Of a DNA stretch of 10,624 bases, positions 1 through 6,283 are shown piece by piece (positions within the stretch are counted from its first letter, which is position 1; each line of letters opens with the position of its first letter). The stretch is from assembly GCA_002785585.1 (NCBI GenBank), contig PEUI01000391.1, forward strand, positions 1 to 10,624, in the 5' to 3' direction. This DNA comes from Lysobacterales bacterium CG02_land_8_20_14_3_00_62_12. Its GTDB lineage: Bacteria > Pseudomonadota > Gammaproteobacteria > Xanthomonadales > Ahniellaceae. The notes under the pieces are model-generated. The model was not told the DNA's origin. It searched no databases and saw only the letters and a list, made by a program, of their open reading frames with translations. Made by a program: the position numbers and the translations under genes.

Positions 1-141
1 GCAAAAATAACTTACCCATCTTGCTGGTTCTTTCGCCCGCCTGCGTCGTTGCACAAAGCGTCACATAGTCCGACTATGCTCCACTTTGCGCGCCTTGCAG
101 GCGAACGAAAGTCCTGCGCAATCTGCGCAAGTTATTTCTGC
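1..141. repeat. Imperfect long palindrome (dispersed-repeat-like element)
   Basis: The first 141 bases fold back on themselves around base 71. The centre is CATAGTC-c-GACTATG (64-78). The outer ends match as GCAAAAATAACTT (1-13) against the reverse complement of AAGTTATTTCTGC (129-141), with one mismatch. Between them, TTTCG-NN-CGCCTGC and GCNCAAAG pair with the opposite arm after one single-base shift. The interior near bases 14-30 is poorly matched. The element may start left of the window, so its true edge and any target duplication cannot be judged. It has no coding sense, and such structures are typical of multicopy intergenic repeats or MITE-like elements. Its presence in the genome in other copies is inference. 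Confidence 0.6.
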
Positions 142-180
142 GCGACGTCTTAGCTCCCGCCCGGACACGCTGCCGCAAAA

Positions 181-212
181 TGTCGGTTATGCTCGCGGGC
201 CAGCAACCGACA
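181..212. repeat. Hairpin upstream of the HNH gene
   Basis: TGTCGGTT (181-188) and AACCGACA (205-212) are exact reverse complements, 8 bp, around a 16-base loop that can close further through GCT/AGC (191-193 with 202-204). It lies 35 bases before the ATG of the HNH gene and just downstream of the long palindrome. It could be a transcript structure, an operator, or an outlying part of the repeat element. The sequence does not decide between these. Confidence 0.4.
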
Positions 213-247
213 TCGCGCCGGAGCACGCTTGCGGGAGACCCTTAAAG

Positions 248-841
248 ATGCACTGGGAAAGTACCAAGGTTTACGACATCCACAGTACGCGGCTGTTGTC
301 GCTGGACGCTAACGGCCGCATTCTCGATTGGATGAGCTGGCAAGAAGCGGCCTGCCTGTACGCGCGCGATGCGGTCGCCTGGACCATCGGTGAGCCTTGC
401 CTCACCGTTCACGGCGGCTATAACCGGATGCTGGGCCGCCAGAGCGCGATCGCGCTGCATCCGATCATCGCCAGCACCGGTCACGCCCGCCCTGGCCTGA
501 GCGCACCGGCGCCAGCGCTGACCAATGCCGCACTGTTTTCTCGCGACCGCTTTACCTGCATGTATTGCGGCCTGCAGTTGCATCGACAAGCACTGACCCG
601 CGATCACGTACTGCCCTTGTCCAAAGGGGGCCGCGACACTTGGGTCAACGTGGTCAGCGCCTGCGTGGCGTGCAATGTGCGCAAGGGCAGCCGCACACCG
701 CAGCAAGCCGCGATGCCGTTGTTGGCGGTGCCGTATCGGCCAAGCTGGGTGGAGCATCTGATCTTGAGCAACCGCAACATTCTGGCCGATCAAATGGAGT
801 TTCTGGTGAGCCACCTGCCGCGAGATCGACGCCCGACCTGA
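248..841 (+). CDS. HNH endonuclease family protein
   Basis: This 197-residue protein has a C-terminal HNH/zinc-knuckle nuclease domain at about residues 97-151. Two CxxC knuckles (C104-x2-C107 and C139-x2-C142) flank the core TRDHVLPLSKGG (117-128, with D119-H120), followed by W132 and N134. The tail RTPQQAAM...LLAVPYRP (149-165) is typical of a widespread proteobacterial HNH subgroup of unknown biological role. Residues 1-90 form an uncharacterised N-terminal region. Such proteins may cleave or nick DNA, but no partner methylase, toxin or phage gene is adjacent. I chose the ATG at 248 because GGGAG lies at 233-237; the same frame is open back to base 86, but that stretch crosses the palindrome and a hairpin and is unlikely to be coding. 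The family call is firm; the function is open. Confidence 0.88.
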   Translation: MHWESTKVYDIHSTRLLSLDANGRILDWMSWQEAACLYARDAVAWTIGEPCLTVHGGYNRMLGRQSAIALHPIIASTGHARPGLSAPAPALTNAALFSRDRFTCMYCGLQLHRQALTRDHVLPLSKGGRDTWVNVVSACVACNVRKGSRTPQQAAMPLLAVPYRPSWVEHLILSNRNILADQMEFLVSHLPRDRRPT

Positions 842-877
842 AAGTTCGCGGTCACGGTGCGCTCGCGCCAAAGCGCC

Positions 878-899
878 CGGTCGGTCACAATGACGACCG
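878..899 (+). other. Bulged hairpin between the HNH and membrane protein genes
   Basis: CGGTC (878-882) and GTCA (884-887) pair with TGAC (891-894) and GACCG (895-899) around a CAA loop. This gives 9 bp with one bulged G at 883. It lies 37 bases after the HNH stop and ends 23 bases before the next ATG. A short CCTTTG follows, too weak for a clear intrinsic terminator. It may end the HNH message, mark the 5' end of the next one, or be a dyad operator (GTCA-N3-TGAC). Confidence 0.35.
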
Positions 900-922
900 C
901 CTTTGACTGGAGTTAAACCCTG

Positions 923-1321
923 ATGCTTGCCGCATTTCCGCTGTTATCGCTGGCGCTGTTGGCCGCCAACTTGATTGCGTTGTCGAGCGCCACTGGCTTC
1001 GGCTATGCCTTGTTCAGCATCACCTTGCCTTCGACCGGGAGTTTGGCCATCAGCGCCGGCGATGCCCTGGTCATCAGCAGCCTGATCTTGCTGTATTTCG
1101 AGATTTTCAAGGCCACCCGTACCGGCTCGGCGACGATTCTCGATCACGCCCTGTCCTTGCTGGTGTTCATCATCGCCCTGGTTGAGTTTCTGATTCTGCC
1201 GCGGTTTGCCCACGCCGCCTTTCTGGCGCTGGTGCTGATGACGATGATCGACGTCATTGCCGGATTTACCGTCACCATTGCTGGCGCACGCCGGGATTTT
1301 GGCCCGGTGCGGCAGGAGTAG
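923..1321 (+). CDS. Small four-helix integral membrane protein, function unknown
   Basis: The 132-residue product is almost wholly hydrophobic. Four membrane segments can be drawn at about residues 5-24, 43-65, 73-93 and 97-120, with a short basic tail (GARRDFGPVRQE) that should lie in the cytoplasm. The acidic residues E60 and E88, near or within predicted helices, and D110 at the start of the last helix region are the only obvious candidates for functional groups. I do not recognise a named family. The ATG at 923 is preceded by GGAG at 909-912. The stop is 3 bases before the start of the methyltransferase gene, so the two are probably one operon. A membrane role is clear; transport, anchoring or any other job cannot be inferred. 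Confidence 0.8.
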   Translation: MLAAFPLLSLALLAANLIALSSATGFGYALFSITLPSTGSLAISAGDALVISSLILLYFEIFKATRTGSATILDHALSLLVFIIALVEFLILPRFAHAAFLALVLMTMIDVIAGFTVTIAGARRDFGPVRQE

Positions 1322-1324
1322 CTC

Positions 1325-2095
1325 GTGACCAACTCGATAACCGCGGCGGATCTGCAAGCGCGGGCGCTGTCCCGCACCTGGTTCTATCCCTTCAAACTAC
1401 CCAATGGCGCCACCACGCCGAGCTACGACGGTGGCTGGCTCGATGGCATCCATCACACCCGAAGCAAAATGCTCGACGCCGTACTGCTTCGCAGCTTCGC
1501 TGGCCACGAAAGCCGCCTGAGCGCGATCGACCTGGCCTGTCACCAAGGCTGGTTTTCCTGTCAATTGGCACAACGCGGTTTTGCCCGCGTGCTGGGCGTG
1601 GATGCCCGCGCCGAGCACGTCGCCGACGCCAGCCTGATCCGCGACGCCCTTGGCCTCAGCCAGATCGAGTTGCAGCAAGGCGATGTCCACCAGATCGACG
1701 CTGAGGCATTGGGTCAATTTGATGTCTGCCTGTTGCTGGGTCTGATTTATCATCTGGAAAACCCGGTCGGCGCGCTCCGGGTAGCGCGCGCGCTGACCCG
1801 GCAGTTGCTCGTCGTCGAGACCCAAGTGGTGCCGAACATGAGCGGCATGGTCGACTACGGCAGTTATCAGTTCGTGCGGCCGCTCAAAGGCAGCTTTGGC
1901 ATCATCGACGAAACCGACGACACCCATGGCCCGGAAGCCAGCACCACCGGTATTTGTCTGGTGCCAAGTGTCGAAGCGCTGTTGTGGATACTCGGCAAAC
2001 TGGGCTTTAGCCGCGTCGAAGTATTGCCGCCGCCCGCCGATGCCTACGAACAGATCAAACACGGCAAGCGGGTGATGGTCGCGGCCTGGGTGTAA
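1325..2095 (+). CDS. SAM-dependent class I methyltransferase (CmoB/DUF1698-like)
   Basis: The 256-residue protein has a Rossmann methyltransferase layout. Motif I is AIDLACHQGWFS (67-78), followed by GVDAR (91-95), QQGDVHQID (117-125), FDVCLLLGLIYHLENP (132-147), a strand LLVVETQVV (161-169), and a late LVPSVEALLWILGKLGF (212-228). The YHLENP and PSVEALLWIL segments resemble tRNA uridine carboxymethyltransferase CmoB and its DUF1698 relatives, but the protein is shorter than CmoB (about 320 residues), so calling it cmoB would be wrong. Motif I lacks the usual GxGxG and reads ACHQGW. The substrate is unknown. Translation most likely starts at GTG 1325, with AGGAG at 1314-1318 inside the end of the preceding gene. 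It is convergent with coaE. Confidence 0.82.
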   Translation: MTNSITAADLQARALSRTWFYPFKLPNGATTPSYDGGWLDGIHHTRSKMLDAVLLRSFAGHESRLSAIDLACHQGWFSCQLAQRGFARVLGVDARAEHVADASLIRDALGLSQIELQQGDVHQIDAEALGQFDVCLLLGLIYHLENPVGALRVARALTRQLLVVETQVVPNMSGMVDYGSYQFVRPLKGSFGIIDETDDTHGPEASTTGICLVPSVEALLWILGKLGFSRVEVLPPPADAYEQIKHGKRVMVAAWV

Positions 2096-2152
2096 GCGGA
2101 CGACAGCAGACCGGGTTGGCAGGGGGGACAAGCGCCAGCGCAACCACCGCGA

Positions 2153-2755
2153 TCAACGCCGCGCGGCGGCCAGAAACTCGGCATGCAAGGTATCGACGCG
2201 GTCGTTGAGCGTGTCCAGATCGGCGTCATTGACGATCACGTCGCTGGCTAGCGCCAGCCGCTCCGCCCGCGTTGCCTGAGCTGCCAACATTTGCTGCGCC
2301 TGGGTTTCGTCGATCCCATCGCGCAACAGCAGTCGCCGGACTTGCGTAGCCGGATCGACATCGACGACGACGATCCGATCTACCCAACGGTACTGGCCGG
2401 TCTCGGTGAGCAAGGGGATGGCAAGCACCACGTAGGGACCGACGGCGTGGCCAGCACGCTCGACCAGCACGGCGTGGACCAGCGGATGCAGGATCGCCTC
2501 CAGATCGGCACGGGCAGCGGGATCGCGGAAAATGATCTGGCGCAGATAGCGGCGTTGCAGACGGCCGTCCTCATCCAACAGGCGTTGGCCAAAGCGCCGC
2601 GCGATTTCGGCCAAGGCCGGTTGCTCCGGCTCCACCAGTTCCCGCGCTACCAAATCGGCGTCAATCACTTCGATGCCGTGGGCGGCGAAGCGCGCGCACA
2701 CCGTCGACTTGCCCGACGCGACACCACCGGTAATCGCCACCACAAATCTTGCCAT
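2153..2755 (-). CDS. coaE: Dephospho-CoA kinase
   Basis: CoaE carries out the last step of coenzyme A synthesis in the cytoplasm, phosphorylating the 3'-hydroxyl of dephospho-CoA with ATP. The 200-residue protein matches the usual length (E. coli about 206). Visible features are the P-loop GGVASGKST (10-18), IDAD (31-34), LHP (89-91), IPLLTE (113-118) in place of the common VPLL, the basic segment RRLLLRD (140-146), and a C-terminal DVIVNDADLDTL (172-183). All are family hallmarks. The ATG lies 4 bases after the pilD stop, so translation is probably coupled to pilD. yacG, which often follows coaE, is not present; the next gene converges from the other strand after 57 bases. Confidence 0.96.
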   Translation of the reverse strand: MARFVVAITGGVASGKSTVCARFAAHGIEVIDADLVARELVEPEQPALAEIARRFGQRLLDEDGRLQRRYLRQIIFRDPAARADLEAILHPLVHAVLVERAGHAVGPYVVLAIPLLTETGQYRWVDRIVVVDVDPATQVRRLLLRDGIDETQAQQMLAAQATRAERLALASDVIVNDADLDTLNDRVDTLHAEFLAAARR

Positions 2756-2759
2756 CGCC

Positions 2760-3614
2760 TCAGTGCATCCCCATCAGTTGAAAATATTTAGCCACCAGCT
2801 CGCCCCCAAACATCAGTTGCATCCAGCCGCCAAACGCCAAAAACGGCCCGAACGGGATGGGCGTCTGCCGATCCTGATCCTGCAACCAAAGCGCCAACCC
2901 GCCGACCACGGCACCGATCAACGAGGCCATCAGCACCGTCGGCAACAGCCCCTGCCAGCCGGTAAACGCGCCCAGCGCCGCCAACAGTTTGAAGTCGCCA
3001 TAGCCCATGCCATCCTTGCCGGTGAGCAACTTGAAGCCCCAAAAGATGCTCCACAGCGACAGGTAGCCGCCGACCGCGCCCCAGATGGCACTGACCGGAT
3101 CCACGAAAACACCGAAGCTGGCGGCGATCAAACCCAACCACAGCAGCGGCAAGGTCAATGGATCCGGCAACCAAGTGGTGCGTGCGTCGATACCCGCCGC
3201 CGCGATCAAGAACCAACTGAAGACCAGCGCAAAACCGCCGGCGGCGGTGGCCCCAAAACGATAGATGACCCAGGCCGAAACCAGGCCGGTCAAGGCTTCG
3301 ACCAACGGGTATTGGATCGATATCGGCGCCTTGCAATCGCGACAACGCCCGCGCAGCAACAGCCACGACAACAACGGAATATTTTCGTACCAACTCAAGC
3401 CGTGGCCACACTTCGGGCAATGCGAAGGTTCCACCACGATGCCGACCGGCGGCGCGCCGGTTTCTGCGGGTAATTCCAGCACTTCACGGGCGTCCCGGCG
3501 CCAGCCGAATTCCAGTCGCGGCGGCAGTCGCAAGATCACCACATTCAAGAAACTGCCCACCAGCAGGCCGAACACCAAGGCCAGTGCCGGCGCAAACTCG
3601 GCCAAATCCTGCAT
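2760..3614 (-). CDS. pilD: Type IV prepilin leader peptidase / N-methyltransferase
   Basis: PilD is the inner-membrane enzyme that removes the leader from type IV prepilins and type II secretion pseudopilins and then N-methylates the new first residue. The 284-residue protein begins with a membrane segment containing GLLVGSFLNVV (16-26). A cytoplasmic zinc-type domain follows, with C66-x2-C69 and C91-x2-C94, and then several membrane helices. The two aspartates of the GxGD peptidase are D143 (in GIDARTTWLPD) and D207 (in GMGYGDFK), 64 residues apart as in P. aeruginosa PilD. I prefer the ATG at 3614 because GGAG sits 6 bases upstream; ATG 3626 or TTG 3635 would add 4 or 7 residues but lack a clear ribosome site. 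pilB and pilC, often just upstream, are replaced here by a tRNA gene. Confidence 0.96.
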   Translation of the reverse strand: MQDLAEFAPALALVFGLLVGSFLNVVILRLPPRLEFGWRRDAREVLELPAETGAPPVGIVVEPSHCPKCGHGLSWYENIPLLSWLLLRGRCRDCKAPISIQYPLVEALTGLVSAWVIYRFGATAAGGFALVFSWFLIAAAGIDARTTWLPDPLTLPLLWLGLIAASFGVFVDPVSAIWGAVGGYLSLWSIFWGFKLLTGKDGMGYGDFKLLAALGAFTGWQGLLPTVLMASLIGAVVGGLALWLQDQDRQTPIPFGPFLAFGGWMQLMFGGELVAKYFQLMGMH

Positions 3615-3640
3615 GCCGCACTCCATCGTAAACAAAGCGG

Positions 3641-3669
3641 ATCATTCGGCGCCAAACGCGCCACGGCAA
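3641..3669 (-). promoter_or_regulatory. Possible sigma-70-type promoter for pilD-coaE
   Basis: On the minus strand, TTGCCG (3664-3669) and AATGAT (3641-3646) are 17 bases apart, each matching four of six consensus positions. Initiation would fall near 3634, about 20 bases before the preferred pilD start. The match is modest, and the operon could instead be read through from the tRNA promoter. Confidence 0.28.
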
Positions 3670-3766
3670 CCCCCAGCAGGACTGGTCCGGCCATCCCCAG
3701 CCCCCGAGCGGACACACTGCCCTCCGGATCCAGCCGGCGGCACCCGCGCACGGCACCATTCGATCT

Positions 3767-3844
<78 letters not shown>

Positions 3845-3861
3845 CACGTCGAAGAACGCGC

Positions 3862-3890
3862 ATTGTGACCCGTACACGAACAAGACACAA
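3862..3890 (-). promoter_or_regulatory. Probable tRNA-Pro promoter
   Basis: On the minus strand, TTGTGT (3885-3890) and CACAAT (3862-3867) are 17 bases apart. A GC-rich GCGCG follows the -10 element, which is the discriminator type found at stringently controlled stable RNA promoters. Initiation would be about 12 bases before the mature tRNA end. Confidence 0.42.
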
Positions 3891-4037
3891 CCGCTGCGCG
3901 TTGCCAGCGCAGGCGACGGCAGCGCAGCCCGGATGGCGCACAGCGGCTGTCCGCAGCGGCGCTGGTCATCCGCAGACTTCCGCCAGCCACCATCCCGAAA
4001 GCAGCGCAGCACGCTGGCGCCGAAAGCCGGGCCCGGC
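3891..4037. other. Divergent intergenic DNA with no gene seen
   Basis: Together with the tRNA promoter on its left and the riboswitch leader on its right, this belongs to a stretch of about 520 bases without a protein gene. It is GC-rich and I find no convincing reading frame. It contains a small inverted repeat CTGCGC/GCGCAG (3894-3899 with 3907-3912) and a perfect 14-base palindrome AGCCGGGCCCGGCT (4025-4038) directly before the presumed btuB leader start. The palindrome could be an operator or just a GC coincidence. Confidence 0.4.
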
Positions 4038-4043
4038 TATTCT
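4038..4043 (+). promoter_or_regulatory. Possible -10 element for the btuB leader
   Basis: TATTCT matches four of six positions of a sigma-70 -10 box and is placed so that transcription would start around 4050, exactly at the first paired base of the riboswitch. No good -35 element lies 16-18 bases upstream, so an activator or another sigma factor might be involved, or the call is wrong. Confidence 0.3.
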
Positions 4044-4050
4044 GCGCGGC

Positions 4051-4234
4051 GTCAGGTGTCCCGGTTTGAAAACCGGGGTGAAACGGGAAGCCGGTGACAA
4101 TCCGGCGCTGCCCCCGCAACGGTAAGGTTCGAGTAGTTCTTCAAAACACCACTGCTGTCAGCGGGAAGGTGAAGAACGGATGCCAAGGATTTTTCATCCT
4201 CGGGATCGCGACCAAGCCCGGAGACCGGCCTGGC
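4051..4234 (+). promoter_or_regulatory. Cobalamin (B12) riboswitch
   Basis: This leader RNA has the conserved parts of the adenosylcobalamin-class aptamer in order. P1 is GTCAGG (4051-4056) with CCTGGC (4229-4234). A hairpin CCCGGTT/AACCGGG lies at 4060-4077. GGGTGAAACGGGAA follows, then GCCGG/CCGGC (4090-4094 with 4102-4106). The B12-box core GCTGCCCCCGCAACGGTAA is at 4107-4125. A peripheral stem TTCTTC/GAAGAA has its halves near 4137-4142 and 4170-4176, and CCACTG...GCGGGAAGG lies within it. The 3' part AAGCCCGGAGACCGGCC ends near 4230. It sits upstream of btuB on the same strand. When cobalamin is bound, btuB expression is expected to fall. Confidence 0.96.
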
Positions 4235-4253
4235 ATCAACCTTGAGGCGCTGC

Positions 4254-4297
4254 GGCGGGCGGCGGTGGGGTCGCCGTTGGCTTGGCACCTGCCCGCC
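4254..4297 (+). promoter_or_regulatory. Leader stem-loop downstream of the riboswitch
   Basis: GGCGGGC (4254-4260) and GCCCGCC (4291-4297) are perfect reverse complements, and the interior has a second stem GGCG/CGCC (4261-4264 with 4272-4275). It starts 20 bases after the aptamer. It may be part of the expression platform, but the stem is followed by AAAACT rather than a T-run, so it is not a standard terminator. Confidence 0.4.
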
Positions 4298-4323
4298 AAA
4301 ACTCGCGCCTTCATCGCGGTTTG

Positions 4324-4357
4324 CCAAAGCGTCACATCCTGCGGGTGTGCTTTGGAG
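4324..4357 (+). promoter_or_regulatory. Hairpin masking the btuB ribosome binding site
   Basis: CCAAAGC (4324-4330) pairs perfectly with GCTTTGG (4349-4355). The right arm takes up the first two bases of GGAG (4354-4357), the Shine-Dalgarno sequence 6 bases before the btuB ATG at 4364. Together with the lack of a T-tract in the leader, this suggests the riboswitch acts on translation initiation. How ligand binding favours the hairpin cannot be read from the sequence. Confidence 0.5.
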
Positions 4358-4363
4358 AACCTT

Positions 4364-6169
4364 ATGAAATCATTGCGTCATGCTTCCCTGGTCATTGCCG
4401 TACTCGCCGCGCTGCCGCTGGCGGCGGCCGAACCGACGGTGCAACCTGAAATCGTCGTCACCGCCTCGCGGCGTGCCGAAACCGTGGATCAAACCCTGGC
4501 CACGGTCAGCGTCATCAGCCGCGCCGACATCGAACAATCGCAGGCGCCCGACCTGCTCGAACTGCTGCGCTTGCAAGTCGGCATCGACATCGCCCGCACC
4601 GGCGGCAGCGGCCAAAGCACCTCGCTGTTTTTGCGCGGCACCAATTCCAACCACACGCTGGTGCTGATCGATGGCGTGCGCGTGTCTTCGACCTTGTCTG
4701 GCGCCTTCGACTTTGCCCACCTGCCGGTGGCCGAAATCGAGCGCATCGAAATCGTTCGCGGTCCGCGCGCCGCGTTCTGGGGCTCCGAGGCGATCGGCGG
4801 TGTGATCCAGATTTTTACCCGACGCCCGCAACCGTGGTCGGCGCGGGTTGGGGCGGGATCGCATGACACTTATCGCGCCGATAGCAGTGCCGCCTGGCAG
4901 AATGCTGCCGGAATGATCGGGTTCAGCGTGGGCCGCAGCCAGAGCCACGGCATTTCGGCGCAGAACGCCGACGGTTTTTCGTTTGATCCAGACCGCGACG
5001 GCTACCGCAACAATCATCTCGGCCTGCAAGCCGAGACCACGCTGGGCACGCAGGCGCTGACCCTGAACCTGCTGCGGACTTCGGCCCGAGTCGATTTTGA
5101 CCAGGGCCAGAGCAGCGTCAACGACACCACCGTCGGGCTCGCCTTGAGCGGTGATCTCGGCCGCCACTGGTCGCACCGTTTGGCCATCGGCAGCGCCCGC
5201 GACGAGCTGGAGACGGCGGTTTTCTTCAGCCGCTTCAAGTCCCGTCGCGAAACCGTGGACTGGCAGCAGCAATGGACCATCGACGCCCAGTCGGCACTCG
5301 ACTTTGGCCTCAACTACGTAAGCGAGCATGGCCGCGATATCGACACTTTCAGCGCCCGCGACAACGTCGCGGCGACGCGCCATAACACCGGCATCTACGG
5401 CGGTTATCGACACGCGCTTGGCAGCCACGATCTGCAACTGGCGCTGCGCCAGGACCACAACAGCGAATTCGGTGGCGCCAGCAGTCTGCAGGCCGCCTGG
5501 GGCTGGCAGTTGGCCGACCCATTGCGACTCACGGCAAGCTATGGCGAGGGCTTTCGCGCGCCGAATTTGAACGAGCAATTTTCGCCCGGATTCGGCGGCT
5601 TGTTCATCGGTAATCCGGCCCTCGATCCGGAACGATCGCACAGCGCTGAACTCGGCCTGCGCTGGCAGTTCAGAGCGCAGCAAAGCCTGGAAGCCCACGC
5701 CTACCGCACCCGCATCCATGACTTGATCAGTTTTAGCGGCGGGCAGAACTTTCAGGCCGAAAACATTGCCCGCGCGCGCATCGACGGCTACGAACTCGAG
5801 CACAGTTGGCGCAGCGGCGCTCTGGCGACACGCACCAGCCTCAGCTTGACCCATGCCGAAAATGCCCAGAGTGGCAATGATCTGCTGCGTCGGCCACGGC
5901 GCAAACTGACGCAAACGCTGGACTATGCAGGCGCTGGCGGCTGGTCGGTCGGCGCTGAAACTTTTGTCTCATCGGGCCGCGACGACTTTGCCGCGCGGCT
6001 GCCCGGCTACGGTTTGATCAACTTGCGCGGCGCCATGGCGTTGAATGATCGCTGGCGCCTGGAAGCACGGCTGGACAACCTGTTTGACCGCCGCTACGAA
6101 CTCGCCAGCGGCTTCAACAGCACGGATCGCTCGCTGTTCGTGGCGATTGTCGCCAGCGGCAAACCGTAA
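4364..6169 (+). CDS. btuB: TonB-dependent outer membrane cobalamin receptor
   Basis: BtuB binds vitamin B12 at the cell surface and imports it into the periplasm using TonB energy. The 601-residue product is close to E. coli BtuB (about 614). It has a signal peptide (residues 1 to about 22, MKSLRHASLVIAVLAALPLA), a TonB box EIVVTASR (29-36), and a plug with FLRGTNSNHTLVLIDGVR (89-106) and VRGPRAAFWGSEAIGGVIQI (131-150). A beta-barrel follows, with LNEQFSPGFGGLFIGNPALDPERS-type signatures and DNLFDRRYEL near the end. The specificity call rests on the cobalamin riboswitch directly upstream. The start at 4364 has GGAG 6 bases upstream and a signal peptide; the frame is open earlier, but that part is the riboswitch. 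The C terminus is VASGKP, without the usual final aromatic residue. No btuFCD or cobalamin synthesis genes are adjacent. Confidence 0.95.
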   Translation: MKSLRHASLVIAVLAALPLAAAEPTVQPEIVVTASRRAETVDQTLATVSVISRADIEQSQAPDLLELLRLQVGIDIARTGGSGQSTSLFLRGTNSNHTLVLIDGVRVSSTLSGAFDFAHLPVAEIERIEIVRGPRAAFWGSEAIGGVIQIFTRRPQPWSARVGAGSHDTYRADSSAAWQNAAGMIGFSVGRSQSHGISAQNADGFSFDPDRDGYRNNHLGLQAETTLGTQALTLNLLRTSARVDFDQGQSSVNDTTVGLALSGDLGRHWSHRLAIGSARDELETAVFFSRFKSRRETVDWQQQWTIDAQSALDFGLNYVSEHGRDIDTFSARDNVAATRHNTGIYGGYRHALGSHDLQLALRQDHNSEFGGASSLQAAWGWQLADPLRLTASYGEGFRAPNLNEQFSPGFGGLFIGNPALDPERSHSAELGLRWQFRAQQSLEAHAYRTRIHDLISFSGGQNFQAENIARARIDGYELEHSWRSGALATRTSLSLTHAENAQSGNDLLRRPRRKLTQTLDYAGAGGWSVGAETFVSSGRDDFAARLPGYGLINLRGAMALNDRWRLEARLDNLFDRRYELASGFNSTDRSLFVAIVASGKP

Positions 6170-6189
6170 CCGCCAACGCTTCGGGCAGC

Positions 6190-6230
6190 GGTCGGCGCGG
6201 GCTGATCCCGCGCCGACCACCGTCGGCGCG
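6190..6230 (+). terminator. Overlapping GC hairpins after btuB
   Basis: GGTCGGCGCGGG (6190-6201) pairs perfectly over 12 bp with CCCGCGCCGACC (6207-6218) around loop CTGAT, starting 20 bases after the btuB stop. The 3' arm can instead pair with the next segment: CGCGCCGAC (6209-6217) with GTCGGCGCG (6222-6230) around CACC, 9 bp. The two folds exclude each other. Neither is followed by a T-run, so this may be an atypical terminator, an mRNA 3'-end stabiliser, or an attenuator-like switch before the next operon. Confidence 0.5.
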
Positions 6231-6283
6231 CGCCACGGCGCTGGCCACCGGCTCTGTGAAAAAGCCGTCGCCGCCCAACCCTG

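Noticed and set aside
86..247. A longer N-terminal extension of the HNH gene in the same frame.
   Set aside because: It runs through the long palindrome and the 181-212 hairpin, has no family-like sequence, and a well-placed GGAG precedes the ATG at 248.
2096..2152. A bidirectional terminator between the convergent methyltransferase and coaE genes.
   Set aside because: I could not find a stable stem with a T-tract on either strand in these 57 bases.
2291..3473. Plus-strand open frames opposite coaE and pilD.
   Set aside because: They are rich in Gln, Arg and His, typical of antisense to Leu/Ala-rich genes, and carry no motif; CoaE and PilD are certain on the minus strand.
4094..4363. Upstream in-frame extension of btuB by 90 codons.
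   Set aside because: This stretch is the cobalamin riboswitch and its leader; the signal peptide and ribosome site start at 4364.
4370..5914. A 514-codon open frame on the minus strand opposite btuB.
   Set aside because: Its product has no recognisable domain and its composition is that of an antisense shadow in GC-rich DNA; btuB on the other strand is unmistakable.
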